From: Candidatus Electrothrix aestuarii
GTDB lineage: Bacteria > Desulfobacterota > Desulfobulbia > Desulfobulbales > Desulfobulbaceae
Length of the DNA stretch: 64,000 nucleotides
Direction of reading: 5' to 3'
Assembly (NCBI GenBank): GCA_032595685.2
Contig: CP159373.1
Span: 4,937,821 to 5,001,820 of the forward strand
Under the pieces are notes generated by a model. That model ran no database searches. It had not been told where the DNA came from and was given only the letters and a program-made list of their open reading frames with translations. A program made the position numbers and the translations under genes. Of the stretch, positions 36,248 through 44,238 are shown piece by piece (position 1 is the first letter of the stretch; each line of letters starts with the position of its first letter).

Positions 36248-36299
36248 CATCATCTTGCTTACGGACAGCTTTGCTGCAATATCAAACATCTGTTGTCTT

Positions 36300-36491
36300 A
36301 TGAGAATCGCAAGTAAGGAGGAAAGTAAAAGCATTCATGAGCTGAAAGAAAAGCTTTATTATGCAGAATCCGCAAGTAATGCCTACAAAGAAATAGATTT
36401 CGGTCTTTACGAGACAAATTTGTTTTATATTGAGGCATTGAAGCTTCAGCTCCATCATCTTGAAAAAGAGCTAGAGCAAGGGGAGCTGTAG
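36300..36491 (+). CDS. Small hypothetical protein, coiled-coil-like
   Basis: 63 residues from ATG at 36300 (a TTG at 36255 would add 15 residues but has no better signal). It is helical and charged (ELKEKLYYAESASNAYKEID, LQLHHLEKELEQGEL) without known motifs. It follows the two-CW gene by about 50 bases and precedes a terminator-like hairpin, so it may share its transcript. No function can be assigned. Confidence 0.4.
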   Translation: MRIASKEESKSIHELKEKLYYAESASNAYKEIDFGLYETNLFYIEALKLQLHHLEKELEQGEL

Positions 36492-36583
36492 GGTATCTGG
36501 CAAAAAAAGTCTTTCCACTGCCACTTACTTTTTCTTCACATAAGAACAGCTATTTACGAGTGATACACTGTTATACTCTTTTG

Positions 36584-36624
36584 CCGGGTGCGTGCTTTGC
36601 ACGTGACCCGGTTTATTGTTTTTG
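36584..36624 (+). terminator. Terminator after the two-CW/small-protein genes
   Basis: Hairpin CCGGGTGCGTGC-TTT-GCACGTGACCCGG followed by TTTATTGTTTTT. It shares its core with three other terminators in the window. Confidence 0.85.
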
Positions 36625-36863
36625 CCCACGGGCAAGTAACCAATTACAGGGCATGCGGAATGCAGGGCACCAGATTAACATATTAATTCCATAAAGACAT
36701 TTGCTTCAATAATTCCATTTCTTGACTCTTAGGTACCTGGAATTGTGCGCTGTTATTGATTACTTTTTATTCATCAACGCACATATGGTTACTTTCTAAT
36801 GGAGATTTAGAAACATAAAAAAACTACATGTGACACTATAATTTTTTTTATGAGGATTAAGTA
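36625..36863. other. Intergenic stretch upstream of the PLAT-like gene
   Basis: No gene recognised. TTGACT at 36722-36727 could be a -35 element, but no convincing -10 at standard spacing is seen. Confidence 0.35.
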
Positions 36864-37325
36864 ATGGCAAATGTACATGGAATGGTTGTAAATCTGAAAA
36901 CAAAGAATGATAACGGTGCTGGTACGAATGAGCATATCTACGTTGGAGTTTTCGGAAAAGGAGGTGGAAGTGAATTCCCTCTCGATGTTGCAAATTTTGA
37001 CGATTTTGAAAAAGGTTCTGACGTCAAATACAGGCTGGGAGATGTATGGGATGGTTCTGCATTAACCGGGGCCAAAAAAACACGTAGTTCAGACAGCTCG
37101 AACAATCCCAGGCATCGTCATATTGACCTGGATAAAGTCGACTATGTTTACCTTAGAAAGGCAGAGGACAAGCCTAATGAATCGGAGGATGACGGCTGGA
37201 AGATGGACAGTGTCGAGGTTACGCTTTATGGATCAAATGGTCCTGCTAAGCGCGTATTTTGCAAGAATGAAGATATTTGGCTTGCAAAAGAGAATGGTCT
37301 CCAAGTGTGGCTAAAAGAAAAATAG
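36864..37325 (+). CDS. PLAT/LH2-like domain protein
   Basis: 153 residues, no signal peptide. The pattern MVVNLKTKNDNGAGTNEHIYVGVFG, followed by a charged loop and W-K-M-D-S-V-E-V-T-L-Y, resembles single PLAT/LH2 beta-sandwich domains, which bind lipids or proteins, sometimes via calcium. A partly matching ribosome-binding site (gaggatt) precedes the ATG. It is monocistronic, closed by a hairpin. The family call is moderate and the role unknown. Confidence 0.6.
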   Translation: MANVHGMVVNLKTKNDNGAGTNEHIYVGVFGKGGGSEFPLDVANFDDFEKGSDVKYRLGDVWDGSALTGAKKTRSSDSSNNPRHRHIDLDKVDYVYLRKAEDKPNESEDDGWKMDSVEVTLYGSNGPAKRVFCKNEDIWLAKENGLQVWLKEK

Positions 37326-37377
37326 TCATTTTTTGTTAGCGGTACAGAAGAAAAACCTACTTTTTATGACCACCAAG

Positions 37378-37410
37378 CCGGGCAACGTCCTCAGCACGTA
37401 GCCCGGTTTC
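37378..37410 (+). terminator. Terminator-like hairpin after the PLAT-like gene
   Basis: Outer stem CCGGGC / GCCCGG (37378-37383 and 37401-37406) enclosing CGT...ACG, followed by TTTCC. It is a diverged member of the same hairpin family. Confidence 0.6.
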
Positions 37411-37494
37411 CATTCCCCTCTCCCACCATCTTTCTGTTGTTTTTCCAGCCGATCACGTTTATACAGATGAATTCGTAACTACTCAGCCCAATAA

Positions 37495-37529
37495 AAAGGC
37501 CGCTTTCAGAGACGATGAAAACGGCCTTT
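37495..37529 (-). terminator. Terminator of the IS66 transposase gene
   Basis: A 14-bp stem (AAAGGCCGCTTTCA / TGAAAACGGCCTTT, one mismatch) with a 7-base loop, giving GGCCTTTTTATT on the minus strand just after the transposase stop. Confidence 0.8.
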
Positions 37530-37537
37530 CCTGCTTT

Positions 37538-39052
37538 TTATGCTGCTGTGGGAATAAAAGGATTTCCGAGGAAAGCATCTCTGATCGCCTCAAAAATGTT
37601 TTTCGAATTTTTACGGGCTGTGGAGATATATCCCCGGATACTGGCGAACCGTTCAGCTCCTTCAAATGTTCGGAAGCAGCCCGAGACCTTCTGCTTGACC
37701 TTCATCATGCGCACATCCCGTTCCGCCGCGTTGTTGTCAAACGGTACCCGGAAATCGTACATGAAGGCGAGGGTTTCGGTTTTGTAATCCCGAAGCCTTG
37801 TCAGCAGGTTGAGCGGTGGGCTTTTCTTCATCGGTCCTCTTGTTTTCTTCTTCGGTGGAGTGAAGGGATTGTCCGCAAAGCCCCGGCTGATGATTTCATC
37901 GTACCTTCGCTCGAAGTTTTTCATTGCTTCAGGCCCGAAACCGTCCCGGTCCGGCTTGAGTTTTTCCACCTCCGCCTTTATCTCAAGCAGCAGGTCGGCC
38001 ATGTCCCCGGCCCATGCCTGTTCATACTGTTTCCCTATGAATTCAAGCTCGCGAAGGTGATGCGAGTTGCACAAGCCATGACGGCAATTTGTATAGCCGA
38101 AGTACGATTTCCAGTGATCATGCAGCATCGTTCCTTTGAATTCGCTGAGGATTCCGGCTGCATCCATTGCGTCTTTCCCTCGCTTTTCATGCACATTATA
38201 ATGTGTGAGGAGGCCGGATGAAGCCACATGCAGCCAATGAAGTTTTCCTCTGACACGCAGTCCGGTTTCGTCCGCATTCAACACTTCGGCATGACGAAGA
38301 AGCTCCGCAGTCGCCTCGGTCGAGGGACGAACGCACTCGGAAAGCTCTTCAGATGCCTTGAGCAACGAACCCTCTGAAATTTTGTGCCCGGCCAGATCCT
38401 CAATAACCTGTACCGTGCGCTCAAGAGGAATATGGTGCTGATTCCCAAAATACGTGGCCCATGTCTTGATGCCTGTGCCGTATCGAACGCCCCGCTTGAC
38501 GTTCGCCGGAAATTCACCCCGGTTTTCCCTGCCGCAGCCGAGACAAATCTTTATTTCCGCCCTGTGCGCGGTTACTTCGATCCGAATTGCCGGAATATCA
38601 TAAACCTGCCGTTCTTCCTCTCCGACAGCGACGATATCCTCAAGCGACGTCCCGCACTCTGTACACTCCTCGGGTTTATACGTTTCCGTATGATCCGGGG
38701 TTTCCGAGCGCTCAAGAGTATGTCCTTTATGACCGGGCTGGCCGCCGTTCGGATTCTGACCGGATCTCCTCAGGCTATTCGTTTTCTTCGGTTTGTTCGG
38801 TTTATTGTATCCGTCGCTGGAAGGCGGTTTCCCACTGTTCCGGCTGTTTTTCGACAACCGGGCCTGCAAATCCTTCAACGTAACGGACTGCTTTTCCAGC
38901 TGCACAGCAAGTTTTTCAACGTGCATGGTTACTTTGCCAAATAATGCAACGACAGCTTCTTCACCTTCCGCGAAGGCCTTACGGATTTCTTTCTCATCGG
39001 GAATGCTGAAATTCATACCGGCAGCATAATATCCAGCTGTTGATTCTGTCAA
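37538..39052 (-). CDS. tnpC: IS66-family transposase (TnpC type)
   Basis: 504 residues. N-terminal leucine-zipper-like helix (VEKLAVQLEKQSVTLKDLQ) and the SRNSGKPPSSDGYNKP motif, then a zinc-binding part (PEECTECGTSLEDI, IKICLGCGREN), and a DDE domain with LNADETGLRV, LHDHWKSYFG and DNNAAERDVRMMK, followed by the short C-terminal helical domain typical of IS66. All motifs are intact, so it should be active. Confidence 0.95.
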   Translation of the reverse strand: MTESTAGYYAAGMNFSIPDEKEIRKAFAEGEEAVVALFGKVTMHVEKLAVQLEKQSVTLKDLQARLSKNSRNSGKPPSSDGYNKPNKPKKTNSLRRSGQNPNGGQPGHKGHTLERSETPDHTETYKPEECTECGTSLEDIVAVGEEERQVYDIPAIRIEVTAHRAEIKICLGCGRENRGEFPANVKRGVRYGTGIKTWATYFGNQHHIPLERTVQVIEDLAGHKISEGSLLKASEELSECVRPSTEATAELLRHAEVLNADETGLRVRGKLHWLHVASSGLLTHYNVHEKRGKDAMDAAGILSEFKGTMLHDHWKSYFGYTNCRHGLCNSHHLRELEFIGKQYEQAWAGDMADLLLEIKAEVEKLKPDRDGFGPEAMKNFERRYDEIISRGFADNPFTPPKKKTRGPMKKSPPLNLLTRLRDYKTETLAFMYDFRVPFDNNAAERDVRMMKVKQKVSGCFRTFEGAERFASIRGYISTARKNSKNIFEAIRDAFLGNPFIPTAA

Positions 39053-39190
39053 TAAACTTGGAGGTTGGCTGAGTAGTTACATGAATTCAAAGGTTTTTAA
39101 GGAACCTGCCGGTACTTTCGGGGTGTACCCTGTGGTTTCTCAGCAGGCTAATTTCACCGAAGAAATTTCATATGTAGCCTTGTGCCTGGA

Positions 39191-39417
39191 AACATGGCTG
39201 CAAAGGGCTTGAGTTTTCGCGAGTCATCATTATGGGAATCGGCGCGTTGAAAGATGATGAAGAGCACAGGCAGAATTCCGCTCGCCTGCTGTATGTGGGC
39301 ATAACAAGGGCGCAGGAGTATTTGCTTATTACCACATCCGGTAATAACGAATACAGTCAGGATTTAATGAATATATATTCTGCTCTGGGGAATGATCACG
39401 CTTTTGAGGGTGATTAG
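39191..39417 (+). pseudogene. Remnant of a UvrD/Rep-type helicase C-terminus
   Basis: Across two frames the DNA reads M-A-A-K-G-L then E-F-S-R-V-I-I-M-G-I-G (helicase motif V) and then RLLYVGITRAQEYLLIT (motif VI), ending GNDHAFEGD-stop. A 1-base loss in the GGCTTGAG region near 39210 breaks the frame, and no N-terminal part exists. It lies right beside the IS66 insertion, so it is debris of an older gene. Confidence 0.75.
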
Positions 39418-39512
39418 TGAGTAAACAAGCTTATCTTGTGATGTTCTCTGTTTAAAAGTTTACAGTTCCTATTTTTCTGAGTTTTAAAATTTATTATTTT
39501 TACAACTAAAAC

Positions 39513-39542
39513 TTGACAACGTCTTGGTTGTAATAATAAAAT
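39513..39542 (+). promoter_or_regulatory. Promoter upstream of the subtilisin-like gene
   Basis: Perfect -35 TTGACA (39513-39518), 18-base spacer, -10 TAAAAT (39537-39542). An ACAAC / GTTGT dyad (39516-39520, 39527-39531) overlaps the -35 and could bind a repressor. Confidence 0.5.
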
Positions 39543-39608
39543 TAATTAATAACGAAAACTAAAAGATAAAAATCATCGCATTACCACTCTACATCAAAGG
39601 GGGAAAAT

Positions 39609-41336
39609 ATGAATATTATCAATATGTTGCTCCGTAGCAAAAAAAGGTCAGTTATCCATCTTGTCAATGCTTTTTTTATAGCTATCTGTTTCCCTAGTAT
39701 AATTTTAGGTGAAAGCCAAGTGGTTACACCAGTAGATACTCAAGAAAACAATTCGGAATTGACTCAGACCTCCCACAAGTTGTTACCAGAAGTTGGAGTG
39801 CGCGTTATCATCCCTGAAAAGAAAAAAGTTTCTGATAGATTAGAAAAGGCCCTTCTAAGAAGGGCTTTCTCGTTTGATTCTAATACAAATTTTTCTAGAG
39901 CCTTCTCTTTAGATACATTTAATCCTAGCTCGTTTAGCGTTGCAGAAGCAGCAGATGAGGTGGAGCTTATTGAAATTATAAGACCACAAGGGATACACTT
40001 AGTTAATCAAACGCCATTTAACCGTGATGCACGGCTTACTCATAAAGTTCCGCAGTTTGAAGCGACGTTTCATAACGGGCAAGGAGCTTCTATCTTAGCT
40101 GCAATTTTCGATGGAGGGGCAGTACGCAATACTCATCAAGAATTCCGAGTAGATATGTTGAGTCCTGATGGAAATTCAGCATCTCCAATTTATCGGGTGG
40201 ATAAAAGAACTTCATCTCCTTACAGTAACCACGCGACTCATGTCGCAGGCACAATGGCCGCCCAAGGCGTTCGAGACGCAGCACGTGGTATGGCACGAAA
40301 ATTGCGTCTTTTGAGTTTTGACTGGAAAGATGATCTAGTGAATCTAGAGGCCGTGGCCGATCATATTACAGTCTCAAATCATTCGTATGGCCCATTTACA
40401 GGATGGTCTCACAACGAAGAGCTTGGGGGATGGATCTGGTGGGGCAATATTTCTCACAGTGACAAAGAGGACTCTACTTTCGGCAAATATACATCAGACA
40501 ATGCAATGCTGGATAACATTCTTTACACTCATCCAGAGCTGCTAACTGTTGTTGCAGCCGGTAATGACAGAATTGATGCTCCGATAAGCCAGCCGGAACG
40601 TCATTACTTCATAGATGGCATCAACCCTTTAACAGGCCAAGCTAATTGGAAAATTTCTTCAGATATACGAAATGCGGACGGGTTCGATCAAGGCGGACTC
40701 GATACTATTTCAGGTTTAGGGGTGTCAAAAAACGTACTCTGTGTTGGTGCAATTAATGATCAATTTCGAAATGGTGTACAGATTAGTGAAACAATAAAAT
40801 CAACAAGTTTTAGCAATTGGGGGCCAACTGATGACGGGCGCATTAAACCGGATGTTGTAGCAAATGGTGACACGTTATTATCCTTATCGTCGGAAGATGA
40901 CGATGTTTACACGGAAATATCAGGAACTTCAATGGCAAGTCCTACGGCTGCCGGAATTGCTGCATTACTCGCAGAATTTTTTATTACCAAACAGGGGCGT
41001 GCTCCAACATCAGCAGAACTCAAGGGTATTATTATTCATGGAGCAGTAGATGGAGGAATACCAGGACCGGATCCTATCTTTGGATGGGGAGCTATTAATG
41101 CTTTGGCTTCAGGCCGTATCATTGCGGGAAACCAAGGTGAAATAATCCTATCTGATACCGTTGAAGTTGGAGCTGTAAAAGAATATTCCTTCGCTGGAAC
41201 TCCAAAGGACGTACGTGTTACGTTAACCTGGACTGATCTGCCGGGGTGTCAAGTCCTGAAATATGTTGACACCAAAATAGTAACTACTTCACATCAATTT
41301 TCTCAAAATAAATCTCTGCAGGCTTTCCATAGTTGA
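39609..41336 (+). pseudogene. Secreted subtilisin-like (S8) serine protease, 5' part, interrupted by IS3-family element
   Basis: Genuine coding runs to 41246 (546 residues); the last 30 codons of the open frame are IS sequence. Signal-anchor-like N-terminus (VIHLVNAFFIAICFPSIILG). The S8 triad is visible: AAIFDGGAVRNTHQEF (Asp), NHATHVAGTMAAQG (His), and SGTSMASPTAAGIAALLAEF (Ser), with VVAAGNDR as the oxyanion Asn region. The chain stops at TLTWTDLPG where a C-terminal P-domain-like part begins; that part continues after the element at 42545. Mature enzyme would be an exported protease. GGGGG precedes the ATG. Confidence 0.9.
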
Positions 41337-42054
41337 GTGCCAGGTGAGGCCGTTCATAATTGTATAGCCATACAGCTTCCCGGACAGCTTTCTGAGCATG
41401 TTCCTTATCAATGAAAAGGTCGTCAAGGCCATATTCGCCTTTTAAGATTCCATTCACTCGTTCAGCTAAGGCGTTTTCGTAACAGTTGCCCACTTCTCCC
41501 ATGCTGGAACGTATCTCCATCTTTTGCAATCGCTCCCGGTACAGCCAGGCGGTGTATTGCACCCCATGATCCGAATGATGGATCAGGCCACGCAAATCAG
41601 CACCGTCAGCCTGTGCTATCGCCTGTTTCAGCGCCCGGTCACACCCTTCGACCGCAAGCGACGACGAGAGATCGAAGCCGACAATAAAGCGAGAAAAAAC
41701 ATCGGTCAGTAAAGCCAGATAAACAAATCCCGTCTCGGTCGTGATATAGGTGATGTCACCAACCCAGGCCTGATGGACGTGGGTAATGGTTAAATCAATC
41801 AACAGATTGGGGCATCGCCACAGGCCAGCATGTGTGGTTTTGCGATGGCTGAGTCTGGTTGGGACCAGCAGGTTATGTGCTGATAACAGCTTGAAAAATG
41901 CGTCTCTGCCCCTGGAAATTCCCAAGGCGGCCATCGAATCCTGTAGTTCGTAATGCAGTTTTCGTCCGCCCATACGTGGGTGACGCTGGCGGATGGCCCT
42001 GACCAGTTCCACGATGAGTTGGTTTTCGGCTGCCTGGAGCATCTGTCGCTGCAA
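41284..42054 (-). CDS. IS3-family transposase OrfB
   Basis: 256 residues from TTG; the frame continues upstream as R-Q-I-S-R-Q-A-A-C-N-W-Y-G-I-S-R-Q-A-Y-Y and may begin at an ATT (42144) that follows a GGGAGG sequence, or be fused to OrfA by frameshifting. rve-type integrase core with DITYI(T), FSRFIVGFDLS, HHSDHGVQYTAW and the DDE Glu region YENALAERVNGILKGEY. The motifs are intact. Confidence 0.92.
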   Translation of the reverse strand: MQRQMLQAAENQLIVELVRAIRQRHPRMGGRKLHYELQDSMAALGISRGRDAFFKLLSAHNLLVPTRLSHRKTTHAGLWRCPNLLIDLTITHVHQAWVGDITYITTETGFVYLALLTDVFSRFIVGFDLSSSLAVEGCDRALKQAIAQADGADLRGLIHHSDHGVQYTAWLYRERLQKMEIRSSMGEVGNCYENALAERVNGILKGEYGLDDLFIDKEHAQKAVREAVWLYNYERPHLALNYGKPAEIYFEKIDVK

Positions 42055-42091
42055 TGCCTGGTAATATGCCTGCCGACTGATACCGTACCAG

Positions 42092-42490
42092 TTACAGGCC
42101 GCCTGCCTGCTGATCTGCCTTACAGCTGCTGCCCTGGTTATAATTTCCTCCCGAAATTTTTTTAATATCAGTGCCCAATGATTGATCGGCTACTTCTATC
42201 GTGGTTTCCAGCATCCGGTTTTCAAGGACGCTTTGTGCCAATGCCGATTCCAGCTCCTTGATCCGGCTTTTCATTGCTTTAAATTCAAGCTGATCTTCAA
42301 CCGTTTGGATATGCACAACCTCGGCGCGGTAACCGGAACGGCCAAACTTCTTAATCCATCGCTCTACGGTGCCGTGAGCGCCAATGCCATATTTCTGACG
42401 CAAGCTGTATATGCTGACGCCCTCTTCGTACTCTCTGACAACCTGTTGTTTAAGTGCCTGGCTGTAACGTTTGACAGGTTCTTTTTTCAT
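42092..42490 (-). CDS. IS3-family transposase OrfA
   Basis: 132 residues from the ATG with GGAGGGG upstream. Helix-turn-helix (YSQALKQQVVREYEEG, YGIGAHGTVERWIKKFG) followed by a leucine-zipper-like helix (LEFKAMKSRIKELESALAQ). It overlaps the upstream extension of OrfB. An A7 run near its end lies where the OrfA-OrfB shift could take place, but the offset is +1, not the usual -1. Confidence 0.88.
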   Translation of the reverse strand: MKKEPVKRYSQALKQQVVREYEEGVSIYSLRQKYGIGAHGTVERWIKKFGRSGYRAEVVHIQTVEDQLEFKAMKSRIKELESALAQSVLENRMLETTIEVADQSLGTDIKKISGGNYNQGSSCKADQQAGGL

Positions 42491-42544
42491 ATTATTCCCC
42501 TCCTGAATGGTCATTAATGTGTCAACTATATTCAGGACGGGTCA

Positions 42545-42801
42545 CAACGTCTACATTGCAAAACGATCTTGACTTAGTCTTAGTTGCTCCAAATGGTGTA
42601 CACCTTTTTCCGTACCGTTTGAACCCTCAACAACCGTTAGAAGAAGCTCTTACAGATGCTCCAAATCGAGTAGATAATGTAGAAGTAATCGATAGTAAAG
42701 CATCTAATGGTGAATGGGTCGTCAGGGTAACCGCGAGCAGATTAAAAAACAATGCTCATCAAAAATTTAGCTTAGTTGTAACAGGGCTTAAATTGCAGTA
42801 G
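42545..42801 (+). pseudogene. S8 protease, 3' part after the IS3-family element
   Basis: The frame resumes with S-T-L-Q-N-D-L-D-L-V-L-V-A-P-N-G and ends in FSLVVTGLKLQ, the C-terminal beta-sandwich found after many secreted subtilases (TW-x-D-P-x-G...LVNDLDL). It has no start of its own. Joined to the 5' part it would give about 630 residues. Confidence 0.88.
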
Positions 42802-42824
42802 TCGAAGACTTGGTCTGGCCTTTT

Positions 42825-42858
42825 ACCGGGTACGTGCCCAGCACGTAACCCGGTTTTT
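42825..42858 (+). terminator. Terminator of the S8 protease gene
   Basis: Thirteen-base-pair stem with one bulge (ACCGGGTACGTGC / GCACGTAACCCGGT), loop CCA, followed by TTTTT. Best-preserved member of the terminator family in this window. Confidence 0.92.
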
Positions 42859-43256
42859 ATTTGACCGACATTCAGCACCCTCTAACTGGTTGATTATTAA
42901 TCAAATAAAAAATATCAAAATTGAGAAATTTCGATGGTCGCCCTGCTGAGTGTTGTTACAGGTAAAGTTAAGCGATAACAGTGAATTGCAAAAGCAGGCT
43001 TCCGTGTCAAAAAAAGAGCAGTTTCAACCCTCTACGATTGACTGTTAGCTTGAACAACACTCCAAAGGGACACCACCTGAAATCTTATTGCACGAGAACG
43101 TTTTTTATATATTATATCAATATAACATTTTAATTTTACTGAATTGTTACGCTTGATCTTTTCGCCTTATTTCCGTATCATATTACTATATGATATTCTT
43201 TACTGTGCAAGTGTTAACTTCTATCCAGACAAACATTTTCTAAAAGAGGTAGCATT
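42859..43256. other. Gene-free stretch upstream of the S41 protease gene
   Basis: About 400 bases without an ORF of note. It contains the dyad at 43176-43195 described separately and should hold the promoter. Confidence 0.45.
43176..43195 (+). promoter_or_regulatory. Palindrome upstream of the S41 protease gene
   Basis: Perfect 8-bp inverted repeat TATCATAT-TACT-ATATGATA about 60 bases before the ATG; an operator is plausible. Confidence 0.4.
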
Positions 43257-43347
43257 ATGACTACACTTGGAATTACAGAAACGGCCACCGTAGCAGGGCT
43301 TGATCCTAAGCCGCTCCCTGAATTTCTAGCTGAGATTTCCCCCCTCA
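43257..43347 (+). pseudogene. S41-type protease, 5' part, interrupted by IS5-family element
   Basis: Begins at ATG with agaggt upstream and codes MTTLGITETATVAGLDPKPL and ten more residues up to I-S-P-L before the element. With one TCA copy removed, codon 31 becomes AGT and the frame flows into S-E-E-E-K-R-Q-I-I-K-Q downstream. The restored gene has exactly 568 codons (567 residues). Confidence 0.9.
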
Positions 43348-44235
43348 GAACCTGTTGAAAAACTATTTATACCTATTTAGCATCTTCCTGATTGATGCTA
43401 TGTAAACCATAGTTTCGGCTGATTGCGCCTGTCGCTCGTAGTCGATCATCAGTCTTCGATCCCATTGGAACCAGCCGAAGGTCCTTTCAATAATCCAGCG
43501 TTTCGGCACCACTTGAAACCCTTTAGTCTTCAAGGTGGGAGCGATTTCCAACCGGCACTGAAAGGCGCACCATAAATAGTCGGCCAAATCGCCTCGATAA
43601 GCGGCATCGGCCCAAACCATTTTAATGGAAGCAAACCACAAAAAAAGAGTTTGAAAGATAGAGATAGACTGCTTTCCATCTGACAGGTTGGCATCATGAA
43701 CTTTGACAATTAGCGGAAAACCAAGGGTATCCGAAATTACATGGCGTTTTCGTCCTTTTACTTTCTTATTGCCGTCAAAGCCTCGGGTCTCAGCCATCTG
43801 TGCAGTTTTGACGGATTGACTATCAATCATAACCGCAGAAGGCTCAGCGTTTTTCCCTTGTTCCTCTCGCAGGTCCGTGTGAATTGCCTGCTTGACGAGA
43901 AACCAGGTTCCATCCCGCTTCCATTTACGAAAGTAATAGTAAACGCTGGTCCACTTTGGGAAATCATGCGGAATTTCTCGCCATTGACACCCAGTGTGAA
44001 CCAAGTAAAAAATTGCGTTGAGAATCTCTCTGAGAGCATAAGATCTTGGCCTGCCGGTTTTTGAAGGAGAGGGGAGAAATTTATTAATAATTTCAAATTG
44101 TATATCAGTGAGATCTGTACTGTAGCTAGCTCGTTCCATGTTGTTTTTCCTTTCGCTGTTTGATATGGCTGAAAAGAAAATTATGCTATGAAACTGCTTC
44201 AGCAGTAAAGTCTCAAAAAGTTTTTAAACAGGCTC
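43348..44235 (-). mobile_element. IS5-family element (IS1031-like) in the S41 protease gene
   Basis: 888 bp bounded by 17-bp inverted ends GA(A/G)CCTGTT(G/T)AAAAACT and flanked by the 3-base duplication TCA (43345-43347, 44236-44238), which fits the TNA rule of the IS1031 subgroup. One intact transposase gene. Confidence 0.92.
43363..44139 (-). CDS. IS5-family transposase
   Basis: 258 residues. DUF4096-like N-terminus (LTDIQFEIINKFLPSP, GCQWREIPHDFPKW) and DDE domain with MIDSQSVKTAQ, WADAAYRGD and RWIIERTFGWFQWDRRL. It is complete and probably functional. It occupies nearly the whole element. Confidence 0.95.
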   Translation of the reverse strand: MERASYSTDLTDIQFEIINKFLPSPSKTGRPRSYALREILNAIFYLVHTGCQWREIPHDFPKWTSVYYYFRKWKRDGTWFLVKQAIHTDLREEQGKNAEPSAVMIDSQSVKTAQMAETRGFDGNKKVKGRKRHVISDTLGFPLIVKVHDANLSDGKQSISIFQTLFLWFASIKMVWADAAYRGDLADYLWCAFQCRLEIAPTLKTKGFQVVPKRWIIERTFGWFQWDRRLMIDYERQAQSAETMVYIASIRKMLNRYK

Positions 44236-44238
44236 TCA

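Larger units (their letters stand above)
37475..39080 (-). mobile_element. IS66-family element with intact ends and 8-bp target duplication
   Basis: Inverted ends GTAACTACTCAGCC (37475-37488 and complement of 39067-39080) bound a 1,606-bp element. The 8-base target duplication ATGAATTC is present on both sides (37467-37474 and 39081-39088), the length typical of IS66. It carries one transposase gene and no TnpA/TnpB accessory genes, like the compact single-ORF members. The intact structure suggests a recent insertion. Confidence 0.93.
41247..42544 (-). mobile_element. IS3-family element inserted in the S8 protease gene
   Basis: Ends are 26-bp imperfect inverted repeats beginning TG (left TGTCAAGTCCTGAA..GTTGACAC, right end complement TGACCCGTCCTGAA..GTTGACAC). 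The element is 1,298 bp with orfA and orfB. I find no clean 3- or 4-base target duplication, so the insertion may have been followed by a small rearrangement. Confidence 0.88.
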
